DNA of 61,250 bases, from contig NZ_BCWN01000023.1 in assembly GCF_001592225.1 (NCBI RefSeq), positions 1-61,250 on the forward strand. Direction: 5' to 3'. Source of the stretch: Castellaniella caeni NBRC 101664. GTDB taxonomy: Bacteria; Pseudomonadota; Gammaproteobacteria; Burkholderiales; Burkholderiaceae_B. This document shows, one piece after another, positions 1 to 14,415 of the stretch. Within the stretch, counting starts at the first letter, position 1, and each line of letters starts with the position of its first letter. The notes under the pieces are model-generated. The model was not told the origin of the DNA. It was given only the letters and a program-made list of their open reading frames with translations, and did no database searches. Made by a program: the position numbers and the translations under genes.

Positions 1-962
1 TAGGCTGCCACCGGCGCCTGAACCAGCAGGTCGTCCAGCTTGATGGCGTCGGCGGTGAACAGGCGGATGCCTTCGGCCAGCTTTTCGGTGGCCATGGCAT
101 CCTGGTTGAGCTGCGTGCGGAAAGCCACCTCGTTGCTCGCCACCCACTCGGGGGCGTCGGCCTTGGCGTCGGCCACCGTCAGGCGCGCGGGCAGGGCGTC
201 GGTGCAGGCCGCCAGTTCGCCCAGCAGCGCCGGGCTGATCGTCAGCAGGTCGCAGCCCGCCAGCGCCTGAATCTGGCCGATGTTGCGAAAGCTGGCCCCC
301 ATCACCTGCGTGGGGATGTCGTAGGCCTTGAAATAGCGGTAGATGCGGGTGACCGATTGCACGCCGGGGTCGTTGGGCCCGGCCTGTGCGGCTTCGTCCC
401 AGGCCGCGCCCGCGGCCTTTTTGTACCAGTCGTAGATGCGCCCCACGAAGGGCGACACCAGCGTCACGCGCGCCTGCGCGCAGGCGATGGCCTGTGGCAG
501 CGAGAATAGCAGTGTGAGGTTGCAGTGGATGCCTTCGGCTTCGAGCGTGCGCGCCGCCTGGATGCCTTCCCAGGTGGCGGCCAGCTTGATCAGCACCCGC
601 TCGCGCGGCACCCTGGCGGCCTCGTACAGGCCGATGATCTGGCGCGCGCGCTCGATGCTGGCCTGGGTGTCGAAGGACAGGCGTGCGTCCACTTCGGTGG
701 AGACGCGGCCCGGCACGATGGCGAGGATTTCGCGCCCGAAGGCCACCAGCAGGCGATCGACCTGTTCGGTGAGCGGGGCCGCGCCATGGTCGCGCCGCAC
801 GCGCTCGAGCAGGGGACGATATGCGGCTTGCTGCACGGCTTTCAGGATCAGGGACGGGTTGGTCGTCGCGTCTGTTGGCTGGTAGGCCCGCATGGTTTCA
901 AAGTCGCCCGTGTCGGCAACGACTGTGGTCAAGGCACGCAGTGCATCCAGTTGGTGGCTCAT
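1..962 (-). CDS. tal: transaldolase (stop codon cut by window edge)
   Basis: Pentose-phosphate enzyme moving a dihydroxyacetone unit from sedoheptulose-7-phosphate to glyceraldehyde-3-phosphate, in the cytoplasm. The minus-strand frame starts at ATG 962 ([20 protein letters not shown]) and gives 320 residues, close to the family's usual ~317. The Schiff-base lysine sits in the motif [15 protein letters not shown], and [10 protein letters not shown] and [13 protein letters not shown] are typical TalB blocks. The frame runs to base 3; the last two bases read TA plus one unseen base, so the stop is almost certainly at the edge. It is divergent from carA, with 159 bp between them that hold a hairpin (977-1006) near its start. 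Confidence 0.93.
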   Translation of the reverse strand, partial: MSHQLDALRALTTVVADTGDFETMRAYQPTDATTNPSLILKAVQQAAYRPLLERVRRDHGAAPLTEQVDRLLVAFGREILAIVPGRVSTEVDARLSFDTQASIERARQIIGLYEAARVPRERVLIKLAATWEGIQAARTLEAEGIHCNLTLLFSLPQAIACAQARVTLVSPFVGRIYDWYKKAAGAAWDEAAQAGPNDPGVQSVTRIYRYFKAYDIPTQVMGASFRNIGQIQALAGCDLLTISPALLGELAACTDALPARLTVADAKADAPEWVASNEVAFRTQLNQDAMATEKLAEGIRLFTADAIKLDDLLVQAPVAA

Positions 963-976
963 AAGACCCTAGCCTC

Positions 977-1006
977 ACAGTAGAAAGGTGATAAACCTCT
1001 TACTGT
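977..1006. promoter_or_regulatory. imperfect hairpin in the tal leader
   Basis: ACAGTA-g-AAAGGT, a five-base loop GATAA, then ACCTCT-TACTGT: twelve paired positions with one bulge and one mismatch. It starts 15 bp upstream of the tal ATG, so it would lie in the tal 5' leader or act as an operator in the tal/carA divergent region. The function is unknown. Confidence 0.35.
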
Positions 1007-1075
1007 AGACCATTTTCATGCCTTTGCATCGGCGCGAATTTCTGCCGCGACCACGGAGAAACCCTGAGGAGACTG

Positions 1076-1081
1076 TATAAT
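1076..1081 (+). promoter_or_regulatory. probable -10 box upstream of carA
   Basis: A perfect sigma-70 TATAAT lies 41 bp before the carA start. The hexamer 17 bp upstream (1053-1058, ACGGAG) does not resemble TTGACA, so this promoter may depend on an activator. No alternative -35 is obvious. Confidence 0.45.
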
Positions 1082-1121
1082 AGGAAGGTTTATATATCGA
1101 CTTTACAACTGGGGTATTATT

Positions 1122-2291
1122 TTGCTGCCGTCAATCTTTCCAGAAGGGCCCGCAGGGCTTGTTCCAGCAATTCTTGCCTTGGCTGACGGTACTGTGTTTC
1201 GGGGCGTTTCCATTGGGGCGGATGGCTTTACCGTCGCCGAGATCGTCTTCAATACCGCCATGACCGGCTACCAAGAGATTCTCACCGATCCCAGCTACAG
1301 CGGCCAGATCGTCACCCTGACGTATCCCCACATCGGCAACACCGGCGTCAATGCGGAAGACGTCGAATCCAGCCAGATTCACGCCGCCGGCCTGGTGGTG
1401 CGCGACTGTCCGGCGCGCGTTTCCAATTTTCGGGCCACGCAATCGCTGCCCGACTACCTGAAATCGCAAGGGATCGTTGCCATCTCGGGTGTCGATACGC
1501 GCAAGCTTACACGTATTTTGCGCGAGCGTGGCGCGCAGGGCGCCTGCATTCTGGTGGGCGAAGACGTGGCGCGCGCCGTCGAACTGGCACGCGGCTTTGG
1601 CGGCATGGAAGGCCAGGATCTCGCCCTCGAAGTCAGCACCCCGCAAGCGGGCTCCTGGGTGCAGGGCACCTGGCAGCTGGGCGCGGGTTTCCGTCGCCAG
1701 GACAATTCCGAATACCACGTGGTGGCCTACGACTACGGCATCAAGTCCAACATCCTGCGCCTGCTGGCCGATCGCGGCTGCCGCATCACCCTGGTGCCGG
1801 CCACCACCCCGGTGGCCGACATCCTGGCGCAGAACCCCGACGGCGTGTTTCTCTCCAACGGGCCGGGCGACCCGGCCGCCTGCCAGTACGCGGTGGATAC
1901 CTGCAAGGCCGTGCTCGAACGCGGCATTCCCCTGTTCGGCATCTGCCTGGGCCAACAGGTGCTGGGCATCACCCTGGGCGGGCGCACCGTCAAGATGAAG
2001 ACCGGCCACCACGGGGCCAACCACCCTGTGCAGGAACTGGCCACCGGGCGCGTGTTCATCACCAGCCAGAACCACGGCTTCACTGTCGATGGCGCCAGCC
2101 TGCCCGCCAATGCGCGCGTCACGCACGTGTCGCTGTTCGACGGCACGCTGCAGGGCTTCGAACTCACCGACAAGCCGGTCTTCTGCTTCCAGGGGCACCC
2201 CGAGGCCAGCCCCGGCCCGCACGACATCCTGGTGCTGTTCGACAAGTTCATCGACCTGATGGCCCAGCACAAAGCCCAGTCGTCCAAATAA
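1122..2291 (+). CDS. carA: carbamoyl-phosphate synthase small (glutaminase) subunit
   Basis: Hydrolyses glutamine and passes ammonia to CarB for carbamoyl phosphate, shared by arginine and pyrimidine synthesis. 389 residues, normal size. The N-terminal CPSase domain holds [17 protein letters not shown]. The C-terminal class I amidotransferase domain has the nucleophile Cys (~275) in [12 protein letters not shown] and the His/Glu pair in [10 protein letters not shown] (~358). The chosen start is TTG at 1122, with GGGG at 1111-1114 as a weak ribosome site. The next in-frame ATGs fall inside conserved sequence, so a non-ATG start is likely. carB follows after 16 bp, so the two are co-transcribed. 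Confidence 0.96.
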   Translation: MLPSIFPEGPAGLVPAILALADGTVFRGVSIGADGFTVAEIVFNTAMTGYQEILTDPSYSGQIVTLTYPHIGNTGVNAEDVESSQIHAAGLVVRDCPARVSNFRATQSLPDYLKSQGIVAISGVDTRKLTRILRERGAQGACILVGEDVARAVELARGFGGMEGQDLALEVSTPQAGSWVQGTWQLGAGFRRQDNSEYHVVAYDYGIKSNILRLLADRGCRITLVPATTPVADILAQNPDGVFLSNGPGDPAACQYAVDTCKAVLERGIPLFGICLGQQVLGITLGGRTVKMKTGHHGANHPVQELATGRVFITSQNHGFTVDGASLPANARVTHVSLFDGTLQGFELTDKPVFCFQGHPEASPGPHDILVLFDKFIDLMAQHKAQSSK

Positions 2292-2307
2292 TTCACACGG
2301 TCACCTC

Positions 2308-5547
<3,240 letters not shown>

Positions 5548-5553
5548 GCCGCC

Positions 5554-6399
5554 ATGGCGGACACCGCGTCTGCGTCCGCCTCCGCCTCGCCCGCGCGCGA
5601 GGCGGCGTCCGCACCCGTCCCGGCTGGCCAGCCCGGACGGGTTTTCATTACGGGCGCCAGCAGCGGCATCGGCGCGGCGCTGGCCCGCGCGTATGCCGCG
5701 CGCGGCGCCGTGCTGGGGTTGGTGGGGCGCCGCGCGCAAGCGCTGCAGGCGCTGTGCGACGCCCTGCCCGGCGACGGGCACCGCCTCTATCCGCTGGACG
5801 TGCGCGACCGCGCGGCCCTGCGGGCGGCCGCCGCCGATTTTCTCGCTGGCGGGCCGGTCGACCGGGTGATTGCCAGCGCCGGCATCAGCGTCGGCACGCT
5901 GGCCGACGCGCCCGAAGACTTCGCCGTGTTCGAGGCCATTTTCGACACCAACGTGCTGGCCATGGTCAGCACCTTCGAGCCCTTCATCGCGCCCATGCGG
6001 GCGCGCGGCGCCGGGGTGCTGGTGGGCATCGGCAGCGTGGCCGGAGTGCGCGGACTGCCGGGGGCGGGGGCCTACAGCGCCTCCAAGGCGGCGGTGCGCG
6101 CCCTGTGCGAAAGCCTGCGCGTCGAGCTGTACGGCAGCGGGGTGCGGGTGGTGACGATTGCGCCGGGTTTCATTGCCACGCCCATGACGGCGGGCAACCC
6201 CTATCGCATGCCGTTTCTGATGCCCGTCGAGCGTTTCGCCGCGCGCGCCGTGCGCGCCATCGAGGCTCGCGACCGCTATCGCGTCATCCCCTGGCCGATG
6301 GCCTGGGTGGCGCGCCTGTTGCCGCTGGTGCCCGGGGCCTGGTATGACGCCCTGGCGGCCCGGCGCAAGCGCAAGCCGCGCATCGGTGATACGTCCTGA
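5554..6399 (+). CDS. short-chain dehydrogenase/reductase (SDR) family protein
   Basis: Classical NAD(P)-dependent oxidoreductase of 281 residues; the substrate is unknown. The Rossmann motif TGASSGIG is at ~32-39, the catalytic Ser is in GIGSVAG (~160), and Tyr-Lys is in YSASK (~173-177). The first ~28 residues are a low-complexity Ala/Ser/Pro run that may not be conserved, so the true start could be further in. No clear ribosome site precedes ATG 5554. It follows carB by only 6 bp, so it is probably on the carAB transcript, but nothing in its sequence links it to pyrimidines. The C-terminus is basic (RRKRKPR). Confidence 0.85.
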   Translation: MADTASASASASPAREAASAPVPAGQPGRVFITGASSGIGAALARAYAARGAVLGLVGRRAQALQALCDALPGDGHRLYPLDVRDRAALRAAAADFLAGGPVDRVIASAGISVGTLADAPEDFAVFEAIFDTNVLAMVSTFEPFIAPMRARGAGVLVGIGSVAGVRGLPGAGAYSASKAAVRALCESLRVELYGSGVRVVTIAPGFIATPMTAGNPYRMPFLMPVERFAARAVRAIEARDRYRVIPWPMAWVARLLPLVPGAWYDALAARRKRKPRIGDTS

Positions 6400-6517
6400 T
6401 GCGCGCGGCGCCGCGTCGTGTGCGGCCCACCTGGCCCGCCCAGCGCGGGGCTCGCCACGCACGCGGCCTCGAATACATCCATCAATCCAATCCAATCCGC
6501 GACTCAGGATACATTTC

Positions 6518-7891
6518 ATGAATGCCACTTATTTCCCGCGTTGGCGACGCGTATCGGGCACGGCCGATGGCGCCGTGGTGCAGCCCGATGAAACCATGCC
6601 GCTGCCCCAGACCGTGGCCATGGGGGCCCAGCACGTGGTCGCCATGTTCGGTTCCACCATCCTGGCCCCGCTCATCATGGGCTTCGACCCCAATATGGCC
6701 ATCCTCATGTCCGGGGTGGGCACGCTGGTGTTTTTCCTGTTCGTGGGCGGGCGCGTGCCCAGCTACCTGGGTTCCAGCTTTGCCTTCATCGGCGGGGTGG
6801 TGGCCGTCACCGGCTACTCGGGCAGCGGCCCCAACGTCAATATCGGTGTGGCGCTGGGCGCCATCATCGCCTGCGGCTTCATCTACGCCTGTATCGGCCT
6901 GCTGACCATGCTGGCCAATTCCCGCCAGGGGGCGGCCGCCGACTGGATCGACCGCTGGATGCCGCCAGTGGTAACCGGCGCCGTGGTCGCCGTGATCGGC
7001 CTGAATCTCGCGCCGCTGGCGGCGAAAAACGCCATGGGCAGCTCGCTGTTCGAATCCGCCATGGCCGTGATGACGGTGCTCTGCGTGGGTGGGGTGGCGG
7101 TCTACACGCGGGGGCTCGTGCAGCGTCTGCTGATTCTGGTGGGTCTGTTTCTGGCCTGTGCGCTGTATGCGCTGCTGACCAATGGCCTGGGCCTGGGCAC
7201 GCCGATCGATTTTTCCGCCATCGCCGCCGCCCCCTGGTTGGGCCTGCCGCGCATGACGGCGCCAGTGTTCGAGACGCATGCCATCAGCGTGATCGCGCCG
7301 GTGGCCATCATCCTGGTGGCCGAGAACCTGGGGCACATCAAGGCCGTGAGCGCCATGACGGGCCAGAACCTGGATCAGTACCTCGGACGCGCCTTCCTGG
7401 GCGACGGGGTGGCCACCATGCTCTCGGGTGCGATGGGCGGCACGGGGGTCACCACCTATGCCGAAAACATCGGCGTCATGACGGTCACCAAAATCTATTC
7501 CACGCTGGTCTTCGTGGTGGCGGCCCTGGTGGCCTTGCTGCTGGGCTTCTCGCCCAAGTTCGGCGCCGTCATCCAGGCCATTCCGGCCCCGGTACTGGGC
7601 GGCATGGCGGTGGTGGTCTTCGGCCTGATTGCCATTGCCGGGGCGCGCATCTGGGTTGTCAACCAGGTGGATTTCAGCGACAACCGCAACCTCATCGTGG
7701 CGGCGGTCACGCTCATCCTGGGCGCGGGCAATTTCTCGGTGTCCCTGGGCGGCTTCAAGCTTGACGGCATCGGCACCGCCACTTTCGGCGCCATCATCCT
7801 GTACGCCCTGCTGCGCGGGCGCAAGGCCCCGCGGCGGCCTCAGGCGACGCTGCCCGCCGCCGTGGCCGAGGTGGAAGAGGCGGTTCAGTAG
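6518..7891 (+). CDS. NCS2 family uracil/pyrimidine permease (RutG/UraA-like)
   Basis: Inner-membrane nucleobase:proton symporter of 457 residues with about 12-14 hydrophobic segments. The NCS2 signature is in the block [18 protein letters not shown], and the last third ([20 protein letters not shown], then a long [10 protein letters not shown] stretch) reads more like RutG than E. coli UraA. The start ATG 6518 gives [11 protein letters not shown], and [19 protein letters not shown] follows as in the family. It lies 118 bp after the SDR gene on the same strand. Its position near carAB suggests pyrimidine salvage. Xanthine specificity cannot be excluded from sequence alone. Confidence 0.88.
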   Translation: MNATYFPRWRRVSGTADGAVVQPDETMPLPQTVAMGAQHVVAMFGSTILAPLIMGFDPNMAILMSGVGTLVFFLFVGGRVPSYLGSSFAFIGGVVAVTGYSGSGPNVNIGVALGAIIACGFIYACIGLLTMLANSRQGAAADWIDRWMPPVVTGAVVAVIGLNLAPLAAKNAMGSSLFESAMAVMTVLCVGGVAVYTRGLVQRLLILVGLFLACALYALLTNGLGLGTPIDFSAIAAAPWLGLPRMTAPVFETHAISVIAPVAIILVAENLGHIKAVSAMTGQNLDQYLGRAFLGDGVATMLSGAMGGTGVTTYAENIGVMTVTKIYSTLVFVVAALVALLLGFSPKFGAVIQAIPAPVLGGMAVVVFGLIAIAGARIWVVNQVDFSDNRNLIVAAVTLILGAGNFSVSLGGFKLDGIGTATFGAIILYALLRGRKAPRRPQATLPAAVAEVEEAVQ

Positions 7892-8013
7892 GCTGTTGGC
7901 AAACCGGGGGGCGCCGCGCCGCCCGGCGTGTCAGGCCTTCTGTCATCCTGTTCGCGCCAGATTCGTCAAGGGCCTTGCTTTTTCTGCGCGGATTGCCCAC
8001 AATAGCCCCAGCA

Positions 8014-8036
8014 CCCCGGTTCCGGCCGGGGTTTTT
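8014..8036 (+). terminator. intrinsic terminator after the permease gene
   Basis: CCCCGG (8014-8019), six-base loop, CCGGGG (8026-8031), then five T's: a compact GC stem with a T-run 123 bp past the permease stop. Confidence 0.65.
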
Positions 8037-8201
8037 CACGAGCAAGCCCATCGATCGCTAAGGTTTGGTGCCGGGGTATCTCCCCACCGCCCATTGCCCT
8101 GTCGGGTTCACCGGTCAGGCTGCTCGCACCCGGCTACGCCGATTCCGGCGGGCCGTGGCACTGACGGGCATCGTCCCGTTTCAATTAATCTTGTTGTCGG
8201 G

Positions 8202-8225
8202 CGCCCCGCGCATGGGGCGTCTTTT
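8202..8225 (+). terminator. terminator-like hairpin in the greA leader
   Basis: CGCCCC (8202-8207), loop GCGCAT, GGGGCG (8214-8219), then TCTTTT. It ends only 18 bp before the greA ATG, so any greA transcript starting upstream must read through it. This resembles the attenuated greA leader known in E. coli. Confidence 0.6.
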
Positions 8226-8243
8226 ACTTTGAGTCAGGAAATT

Positions 8244-8720
8244 ATGGCTGCGATCCCTTTGACAGCTCGCGGGGCAGAGCGTTTACAAGCTGAGTTGCAA
8301 CGTCTGAAGACGGTAGAGCGCCCCGAAGTCATCAACGCCATCGCCGAGGCGCGTGCCCAGGGCGATCTGTCGGAAAACGCCGAGTACGACGCCGCGCGCG
8401 AGCGCCAGGGCTTCGTCGAAGGCCGTATCCAGGAACTGGAAGGCACGCTCTCCAACGCCCAGATCATCAATCCCGCCGACCTCGACGTCCAGGGGCAGGC
8501 GGTGTTTGGCGCCACGGTCGAGATCGAAGACCTCGAATCCGGCGAGCGGCTCAAATACCAGATCGTGGGCGACATCGAAGCCGACATCCGCGCCAACATG
8601 ATCTCGGTGTCCAGCCCGGTGGCGCGCGCCCTGATCGGCAAGAGCCAGGGCGACGTCGTCGAGGTGCGTGCGCCCGCCGGGGTGCGCGAATACGAGGTCT
8701 GCTCGGTCAGTTACCAGTAA
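8244..8720 (+). CDS. greA: transcription elongation factor GreA
   Basis: Rescues backtracked RNA polymerase by stimulating cleavage of the transcript 3' end. 158 residues, exactly the E. coli GreA length. The N-terminal ~75 residues form the antiparallel coiled coil with the acidic tip motif [14 protein letters not shown] (Asp/Glu at ~41-44). The C-terminal FKBP-like domain ([12 protein letters not shown] to VCSVSYQ) binds polymerase. The start ATG 8244 has AGGAAA just upstream (8236-8241). It stands alone: the next gene is convergent, and a strong bidirectional terminator follows. Confidence 0.97.
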   Translation: MAAIPLTARGAERLQAELQRLKTVERPEVINAIAEARAQGDLSENAEYDAARERQGFVEGRIQELEGTLSNAQIINPADLDVQGQAVFGATVEIEDLESGERLKYQIVGDIEADIRANMISVSSPVARALIGKSQGDVVEVRAPAGVREYEVCSVSYQ

Positions 8721-8769
8721 GCCGCGGCGGCACGGGTGCCGCGGCGTGAGCCCTCGGCACGCCGGGACG

Positions 8770-8816
8770 AAAAGGCCGGATGCACCCCTTATGTGGGGCG
8801 TGCATCCGGCCTTTTT
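8770..8816. terminator. bidirectional intrinsic terminator between greA and yhbY
   Basis: A long inverted repeat: AAAAGGCCGGATGCA (8770-8784) pairs with TGCATCCGGCCTTTT (8801-8815), and CCCC/GGGG extend it inward. A-run and T-run ends serve both converging genes. Confidence 0.9.
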
Positions 8817-8849
8817 CCTGGCTGGTGTGGTCTGGCGCTTGTCCGGCGT

Positions 8850-9488
8850 TCAGCGCGAGGTGCGCCCGCGGCGTGCCCCGGCGCGCAGGGACAAGGCGCT
8901 GCCGCTGCGACGCGGGATGCCGTGCGCGCCTGCCGTGCCAGGGCGCCCAGCGCCCGAGGGGCGTGCACGACGCGTGCCGGGGCGCCCTTCGGGGTCGTCC
9001 CGACGGCTGGCGCGCGGTGCGTCGCCGCGGCCAAAGCGCCCTTCGGCGGCGGGGGTGTCGCGGCGCTCGCGGCGCGGCGCCTCGCCCGCCTTGCGCCGAG
9101 GGGGCTGGGCGGCACCCGGGTGGGCGGCCTGCTTTTTCGGCACGTAGGGTTCGGACTTCTTGCGTACCGCCCGCGTGGCGTTCTCGGCGGCGATGGCGGC
9201 CTGTTGCGCGATGACGTCGGGGCGATAGATAATCAGCGTTTTGCCGAGATGGTGCACGGCGGCGCACGACAGGGCTTCGCAGATGGCATCCAGCATGGCT
9301 TCGCGCGCGTCGCGTTCTGCGCCCGCCACGCGAACCTTGATGAGTTCGTGTGCGGCGAGGTTGCGGTCGATTTCACCCAGTACAGCGTCGGTCAGGCCCC
9401 GATCTCCGATCAGGACGACAGGATGCAAGGGGTGTGCGGCAGCGCGCAAGTCGCGGCGCTGCTGAGAGCTTAGTTCTAGTTTCGGCAT
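8850..9488 (-). CDS. yhbY: YhbY/CRS1 RNA-binding protein with long basic tail
   Basis: YhbY binds pre-50S ribosomal particles and is linked to ribosome assembly. Residues 1-~97 are a standard CRM domain (LELSSQQRRDLRAAAHPL, VVLIGDRGLTDAVLGEID, LIKVRVAG, GKTLIIYRP). The family is normally ~97 residues; this one is 212. The extra ~110 residues are an Arg/Pro/Gly/Ala-rich, probably disordered tail (PKKQAAHPGAAQPPRRKAG and many RR/SGR runs). Start ATG 9488 is divergent from rlmE with only 17 bp between the starts, and the two are also neighbours in other proteobacteria. Confidence 0.9.
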   Translation of the reverse strand: MPKLELSSQQRRDLRAAAHPLHPVVLIGDRGLTDAVLGEIDRNLAAHELIKVRVAGAERDAREAMLDAICEALSCAAVHHLGKTLIIYRPDVIAQQAAIAAENATRAVRKKSEPYVPKKQAAHPGAAQPPRRKAGEAPRRERRDTPAAEGRFGRGDAPRASRRDDPEGRPGTRRARPSGAGRPGTAGAHGIPRRSGSALSLRAGARRGRTSR

Positions 9489-9505
9489 AGTGGAATTGTA
9501 CGAGA

Positions 9506-10153
9506 ATGGCCAAGAAAAAATTCTCCCAAGCCTGGGTACACCGGCATATTAACGACCCGTACGTCAAAATGGCGCAACAAAAGGGATACCGGGCCCGCGC
9601 GGCCTTCAAGCTCAGCGAGATCCTCGACACTGAAAAGCTGTTGCGGCGCGGTGACGTGGTGGTCGATCTCGGGGCCACGCCGGGCAGCTGGTCGCAAATC
9701 GTGCGCGAGCGGCTGCTGGGGGCGGGCGGGGTCATCGACGGGCGTGTCATTGCCCTTGACCTGCTGCCCATGGAACCCATCGCCGGGGTGGAATTCATCC
9801 AGGGCGACTTTCGCGAGGACGACGTCTTGCGGCAGTTGCACGATTGCCTGCAAGGGCAGGTGGTCGATCTTGTGATTTCCGATATGGCCCCCAACTTGTC
9901 TGGTGTGGCCTCGGCGGATTCCGCCCGCATCGCCCATGTGTGCGAACTGGCGCTCGAATTTTCCTGCGAACACCTCAAGCCCGATGGCGCGCTGGTGGTC
10001 AAAGCGTTTCACGGCAGCGGCTTTTCGCAGATCGTGCAGTTGTTCAAGCAGCACTTCGTTCGCGTGGTCGAGCGCAAGCCCAAGGCCTCGCGGGGCGAGT
10101 CCGCCGAGACCTTTCTCGTGGGCCGTGGCCTGAAGGCGCCCCGGCACACTTGA
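9506..10153 (+). CDS. rlmE: 23S rRNA (uridine-2'-O-)-methyltransferase RlmE
   Basis: FtsJ/RrmJ-type, SAM-dependent enzyme methylating the 2'-OH of U2552 in the A-loop of 23S rRNA on the 50S subunit. 215 residues, normal length. The SAM-binding motif is [13 protein letters not shown]. The catalytic K-D-K-E tetrad is visible: Lys in RAAFKLSEI (~36), Asp in ISDMAPN (~125), Lys in VVKAFHG (~165), Glu in ESAETFLV (~200). The N-terminus [14 protein letters not shown] is basic, as usual. It is followed by ftsH, as in many proteobacteria. Confidence 0.96.
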   Translation: MAKKKFSQAWVHRHINDPYVKMAQQKGYRARAAFKLSEILDTEKLLRRGDVVVDLGATPGSWSQIVRERLLGAGGVIDGRVIALDLLPMEPIAGVEFIQGDFREDDVLRQLHDCLQGQVVDLVISDMAPNLSGVASADSARIAHVCELALEFSCEHLKPDGALVVKAFHGSGFSQIVQLFKQHFVRVVERKPKASRGESAETFLVGRGLKAPRHT

Positions 10154-10284
10154 GCCACCGCGGGTATTTCGTGGCGCGCGGGCGGATTCAGGTAGAATGA
10201 AACATTGACGTAAGTGTCAGCTTGTTGTAATCGCGCCCTCGGGCGGGCGGCAGGCTGGCCGTAGCAAAATCCAGGAGATTGGCT

Positions 10285-12195
<1,911 letters not shown>

Positions 12196-12218
12196 CCGGG
12201 CCTCTCCTCGGAAGCTTC

Positions 12219-13058
12219 ATGCATTCAACTCTTCAATGCGGGCGTTTCCAGCTGTCGCTGGAACGCCCCTTGGTCATGGGGATCGTCAACGTCACCCCGG
12301 ATTCCTTTTCAGACGGCAACAGCCACTTCCAGACCGAACAGGCCATCGCGCACGCCCTGGGCCTGGTGGAAGCGGGGGCCGACCTGCTCGACATTGGCGG
12401 CGAGTCCACCCGGCCCGGTGCGCAAAGCGTTTCTGTGGACGAAGAACTGCGCCGTGTGCTGCCCGTGCTGCAGGGGCTGCTGCATTGCGGGGTGCCCATC
12501 TCGATCGACACCTGCAAGCCCGAGGTCATGCGGGCCGTATTGCAGGCCGGGGCCGACATGATCAACGACATTGCCGGCTTCACGGCCGCAGGCGCGCTGG
12601 ACGCCGTGCGGGATTCGGACAGCGCCCTGTGTCTGATGCACATGCGCGGCGAGCCGCGCACCATGCAGCAAGACCCGGTGTACGCCGACGTGGTGGCCGA
12701 GGTACGCGACTATCTGGCCGCGGGTGCCGCGCGCCTGCGAGAATCGGGGGTGGCCGCCAACCGCATCGTGCTCGATCCGGGGTTTGGCTTTGGCAAGACA
12801 GTGGCGCACAATTACGCCTTGCTGCGCGAACTGCCCCAAGTCGTGGGAACCACGTATCCCAGCCTGATCGGCGTGTCGCGCAAATCCATGATTGGCGCCG
12901 TCACGGGTCGGCCCGCCAGCCGCCGCCTGGGCGGCAGCGTGGCGGCCGCGCTGGCGGCGGCGGTGCGGGGGGCGCACATTCTGCGTGTCCACGATGTGGC
13001 CGATACCATCGATGCCCTGCGTGTCTGGTCGGCGGTTGAACAAGGAGTCCGTGCATGA
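12219..13058 (+). CDS. folP: dihydropteroate synthase
   Basis: Condenses 4-aminobenzoate with dihydropterin pyrophosphate in folate synthesis; the sulfonamide target. 279 residues. Signatures: [14 protein letters not shown] near residue 20, [29 protein letters not shown] and GVSRKSMIG near 220. It starts 23 bp after ftsH, and its stop overlaps the glmM start by four bases (ATGA at 13055-13058), so translational coupling with glmM is likely. The order ftsH-folP-glmM is conserved across proteobacteria. Confidence 0.97.
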   Translation: MHSTLQCGRFQLSLERPLVMGIVNVTPDSFSDGNSHFQTEQAIAHALGLVEAGADLLDIGGESTRPGAQSVSVDEELRRVLPVLQGLLHCGVPISIDTCKPEVMRAVLQAGADMINDIAGFTAAGALDAVRDSDSALCLMHMRGEPRTMQQDPVYADVVAEVRDYLAAGAARLRESGVAANRIVLDPGFGFGKTVAHNYALLRELPQVVGTTYPSLIGVSRKSMIGAVTGRPASRRLGGSVAAALAAAVRGAHILRVHDVADTIDALRVWSAVEQGVRA

Positions 13059-14395
13059 GCGCACGTCAATATTTTGGAACCGACGGGGTGCGCGGCATCG
13101 TGGGCGGTGATCGCATCAATGCCGAGTTCGCGCTGCGCCTGGGCTATGCCGCAGGCCGGGTGCTGGCGCAAGGCGCCGTGAGCGCGGGTCGGCCCACCGT
13201 GGTCATCGGCAAGGACACCCGCATTTCCGGCTACATGCTCGAATCCGCGCTCGAGGCCGGGCTGTCCGCCGCAGGGGTGGACGTGCTGCTGGCCGGGCCC
13301 ATCCCCACCCCCGCCGTGGCCTATCTCACGCGCGCCTGGCGGCTGGCGGCGGGCATTGTCATCAGCGCTTCGCACAACCCCCACTACGACAACGGCATCA
13401 AGTTCTTTTCCTCGGCGGGCACCAAGCTGCCCGATGCCACCGAAGCGGCCATCGAGGCCATGCTGCAGCAGCCGGTGGGCTGCGCCGATTCCGAAGGCCT
13501 GGGGCGCGCGCGGCGCATCACCGATGCCGCTGGCCGCTACATTGAATTTTGCAAGAGCACGTTTCCCAACGAGCTCGATCTTCAAGGCCTGAAGCTGGTG
13601 GTCGATGCGGCCAATGGCGCGGCCTACCACATCGCCCCCCATGTGTTCCGCGAGCTGGGCGCCGAGGTGTCCCTCATCGGCTGCGAACCCGACGGCTTCA
13701 ACATCAACGAAAAAGTGGGTGCCACGCACCCCGAGACCCTGGTGGCCGCCGTGCGGGCGCAAGAGGCCGACCTCGGCATTGCCTTGGATGGCGATGCCGA
13801 CCGCTTGCAGATGGTCGATGCCAGCGGACGCCTGTACAACGGCGACGAGCTGCTCTACGCCATCGTGCGCGACCGCGCCAAGACGCAGAAGATCGACGGT
13901 GTGGTGGGTACGCTCATGAGCAATTTTGGCTTCGAGCGCCGCCTGCGCGAGCTGGGCATCCCCTTTGAGCGCGCCCGTGTGGGCGACCGCTATGTGCTCG
14001 AACTGCTGCACCAGCATGGCTGGCTGTTTGGCGGTGAAAGCTCGGGTCATCTGCTGTGCCTCGACCGCCACACCACGGGCGACGGCATCGTCGCCGCCTT
14101 GCAGGTGCTGGCGGCCATGCAGCACGCCCAGGCGCCCCTGGCCGACCTCGTGGCCGATCTCACCCTGTATGCCCAGAAAATGGTCAACGTGCCGCTGGCG
14201 CCAGGGGTCGATTGGCAGTCGCACGCCGGCCTGCAGGCGGCGGCGCGAGCCGTGGAAGCGGGCTTGGGCGATCGGGGCCGGGTACTCATCCGCGCCTCGG
14301 GCACCGAGCCCAAACTGCGTTTGATGGTCGAGGCCGACGACGAGGCCCTGGCCGAAGACGGGGTGCGTCAGCTGCTGGCGGTCAAGCTGGCCTGA
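13055..14395 (+). CDS. glmM: phosphoglucosamine mutase
   Basis: Interconverts glucosamine-6-phosphate and glucosamine-1-phosphate on the route to UDP-GlcNAc for peptidoglycan and LPS. 446 residues, the usual length. The N-terminus [12 protein letters not shown] is the family hallmark. The phosphoserine loop [12 protein letters not shown] is near residue 103, the Mg-binding DGDADR follows at ~245, and the sugar-binding GGESSGH and phosphate-binding [10 protein letters not shown] come later. It overlaps folP by 4 bp. Confidence 0.97.
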   Translation: MSARQYFGTDGVRGIVGGDRINAEFALRLGYAAGRVLAQGAVSAGRPTVVIGKDTRISGYMLESALEAGLSAAGVDVLLAGPIPTPAVAYLTRAWRLAAGIVISASHNPHYDNGIKFFSSAGTKLPDATEAAIEAMLQQPVGCADSEGLGRARRITDAAGRYIEFCKSTFPNELDLQGLKLVVDAANGAAYHIAPHVFRELGAEVSLIGCEPDGFNINEKVGATHPETLVAAVRAQEADLGIALDGDADRLQMVDASGRLYNGDELLYAIVRDRAKTQKIDGVVGTLMSNFGFERRLRELGIPFERARVGDRYVLELLHQHGWLFGGESSGHLLCLDRHTTGDGIVAALQVLAAMQHAQAPLADLVADLTLYAQKMVNVPLAPGVDWQSHAGLQAAARAVEAGLGDRGRVLIRASGTEPKLRLMVEADDEALAEDGVRQLLAVKLA

Positions 14396-14415
14396 GCGCC
14401 TCGCAGTCGCATTCC

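Larger units (their letters stand above)
7892..8243. other. 352-bp intergenic region between permease and greA
   Basis: It holds two hairpin/T-run units (8014-8036 and 8202-8225). The ~165 bp between them starts with a G/C-rich stretch and ends in an AT-rich segment (TTTCAATTAATCTTGTTG, 8180-8197). I looked for FMN, TPP, cobalamin and guanidine riboswitch signatures and found none. The greA promoter should lie here, but no good -35/-10 pair stands out. Confidence 0.5.

Noticed and set aside
8037-8200. Riboswitch between the permease and greA
   Set aside because: GGTTTGGTGCC and GGCACTGACGGG looked cobalamin- or FMN-like at first, but the conserved cores (B12 box, RFN junctions) are absent.
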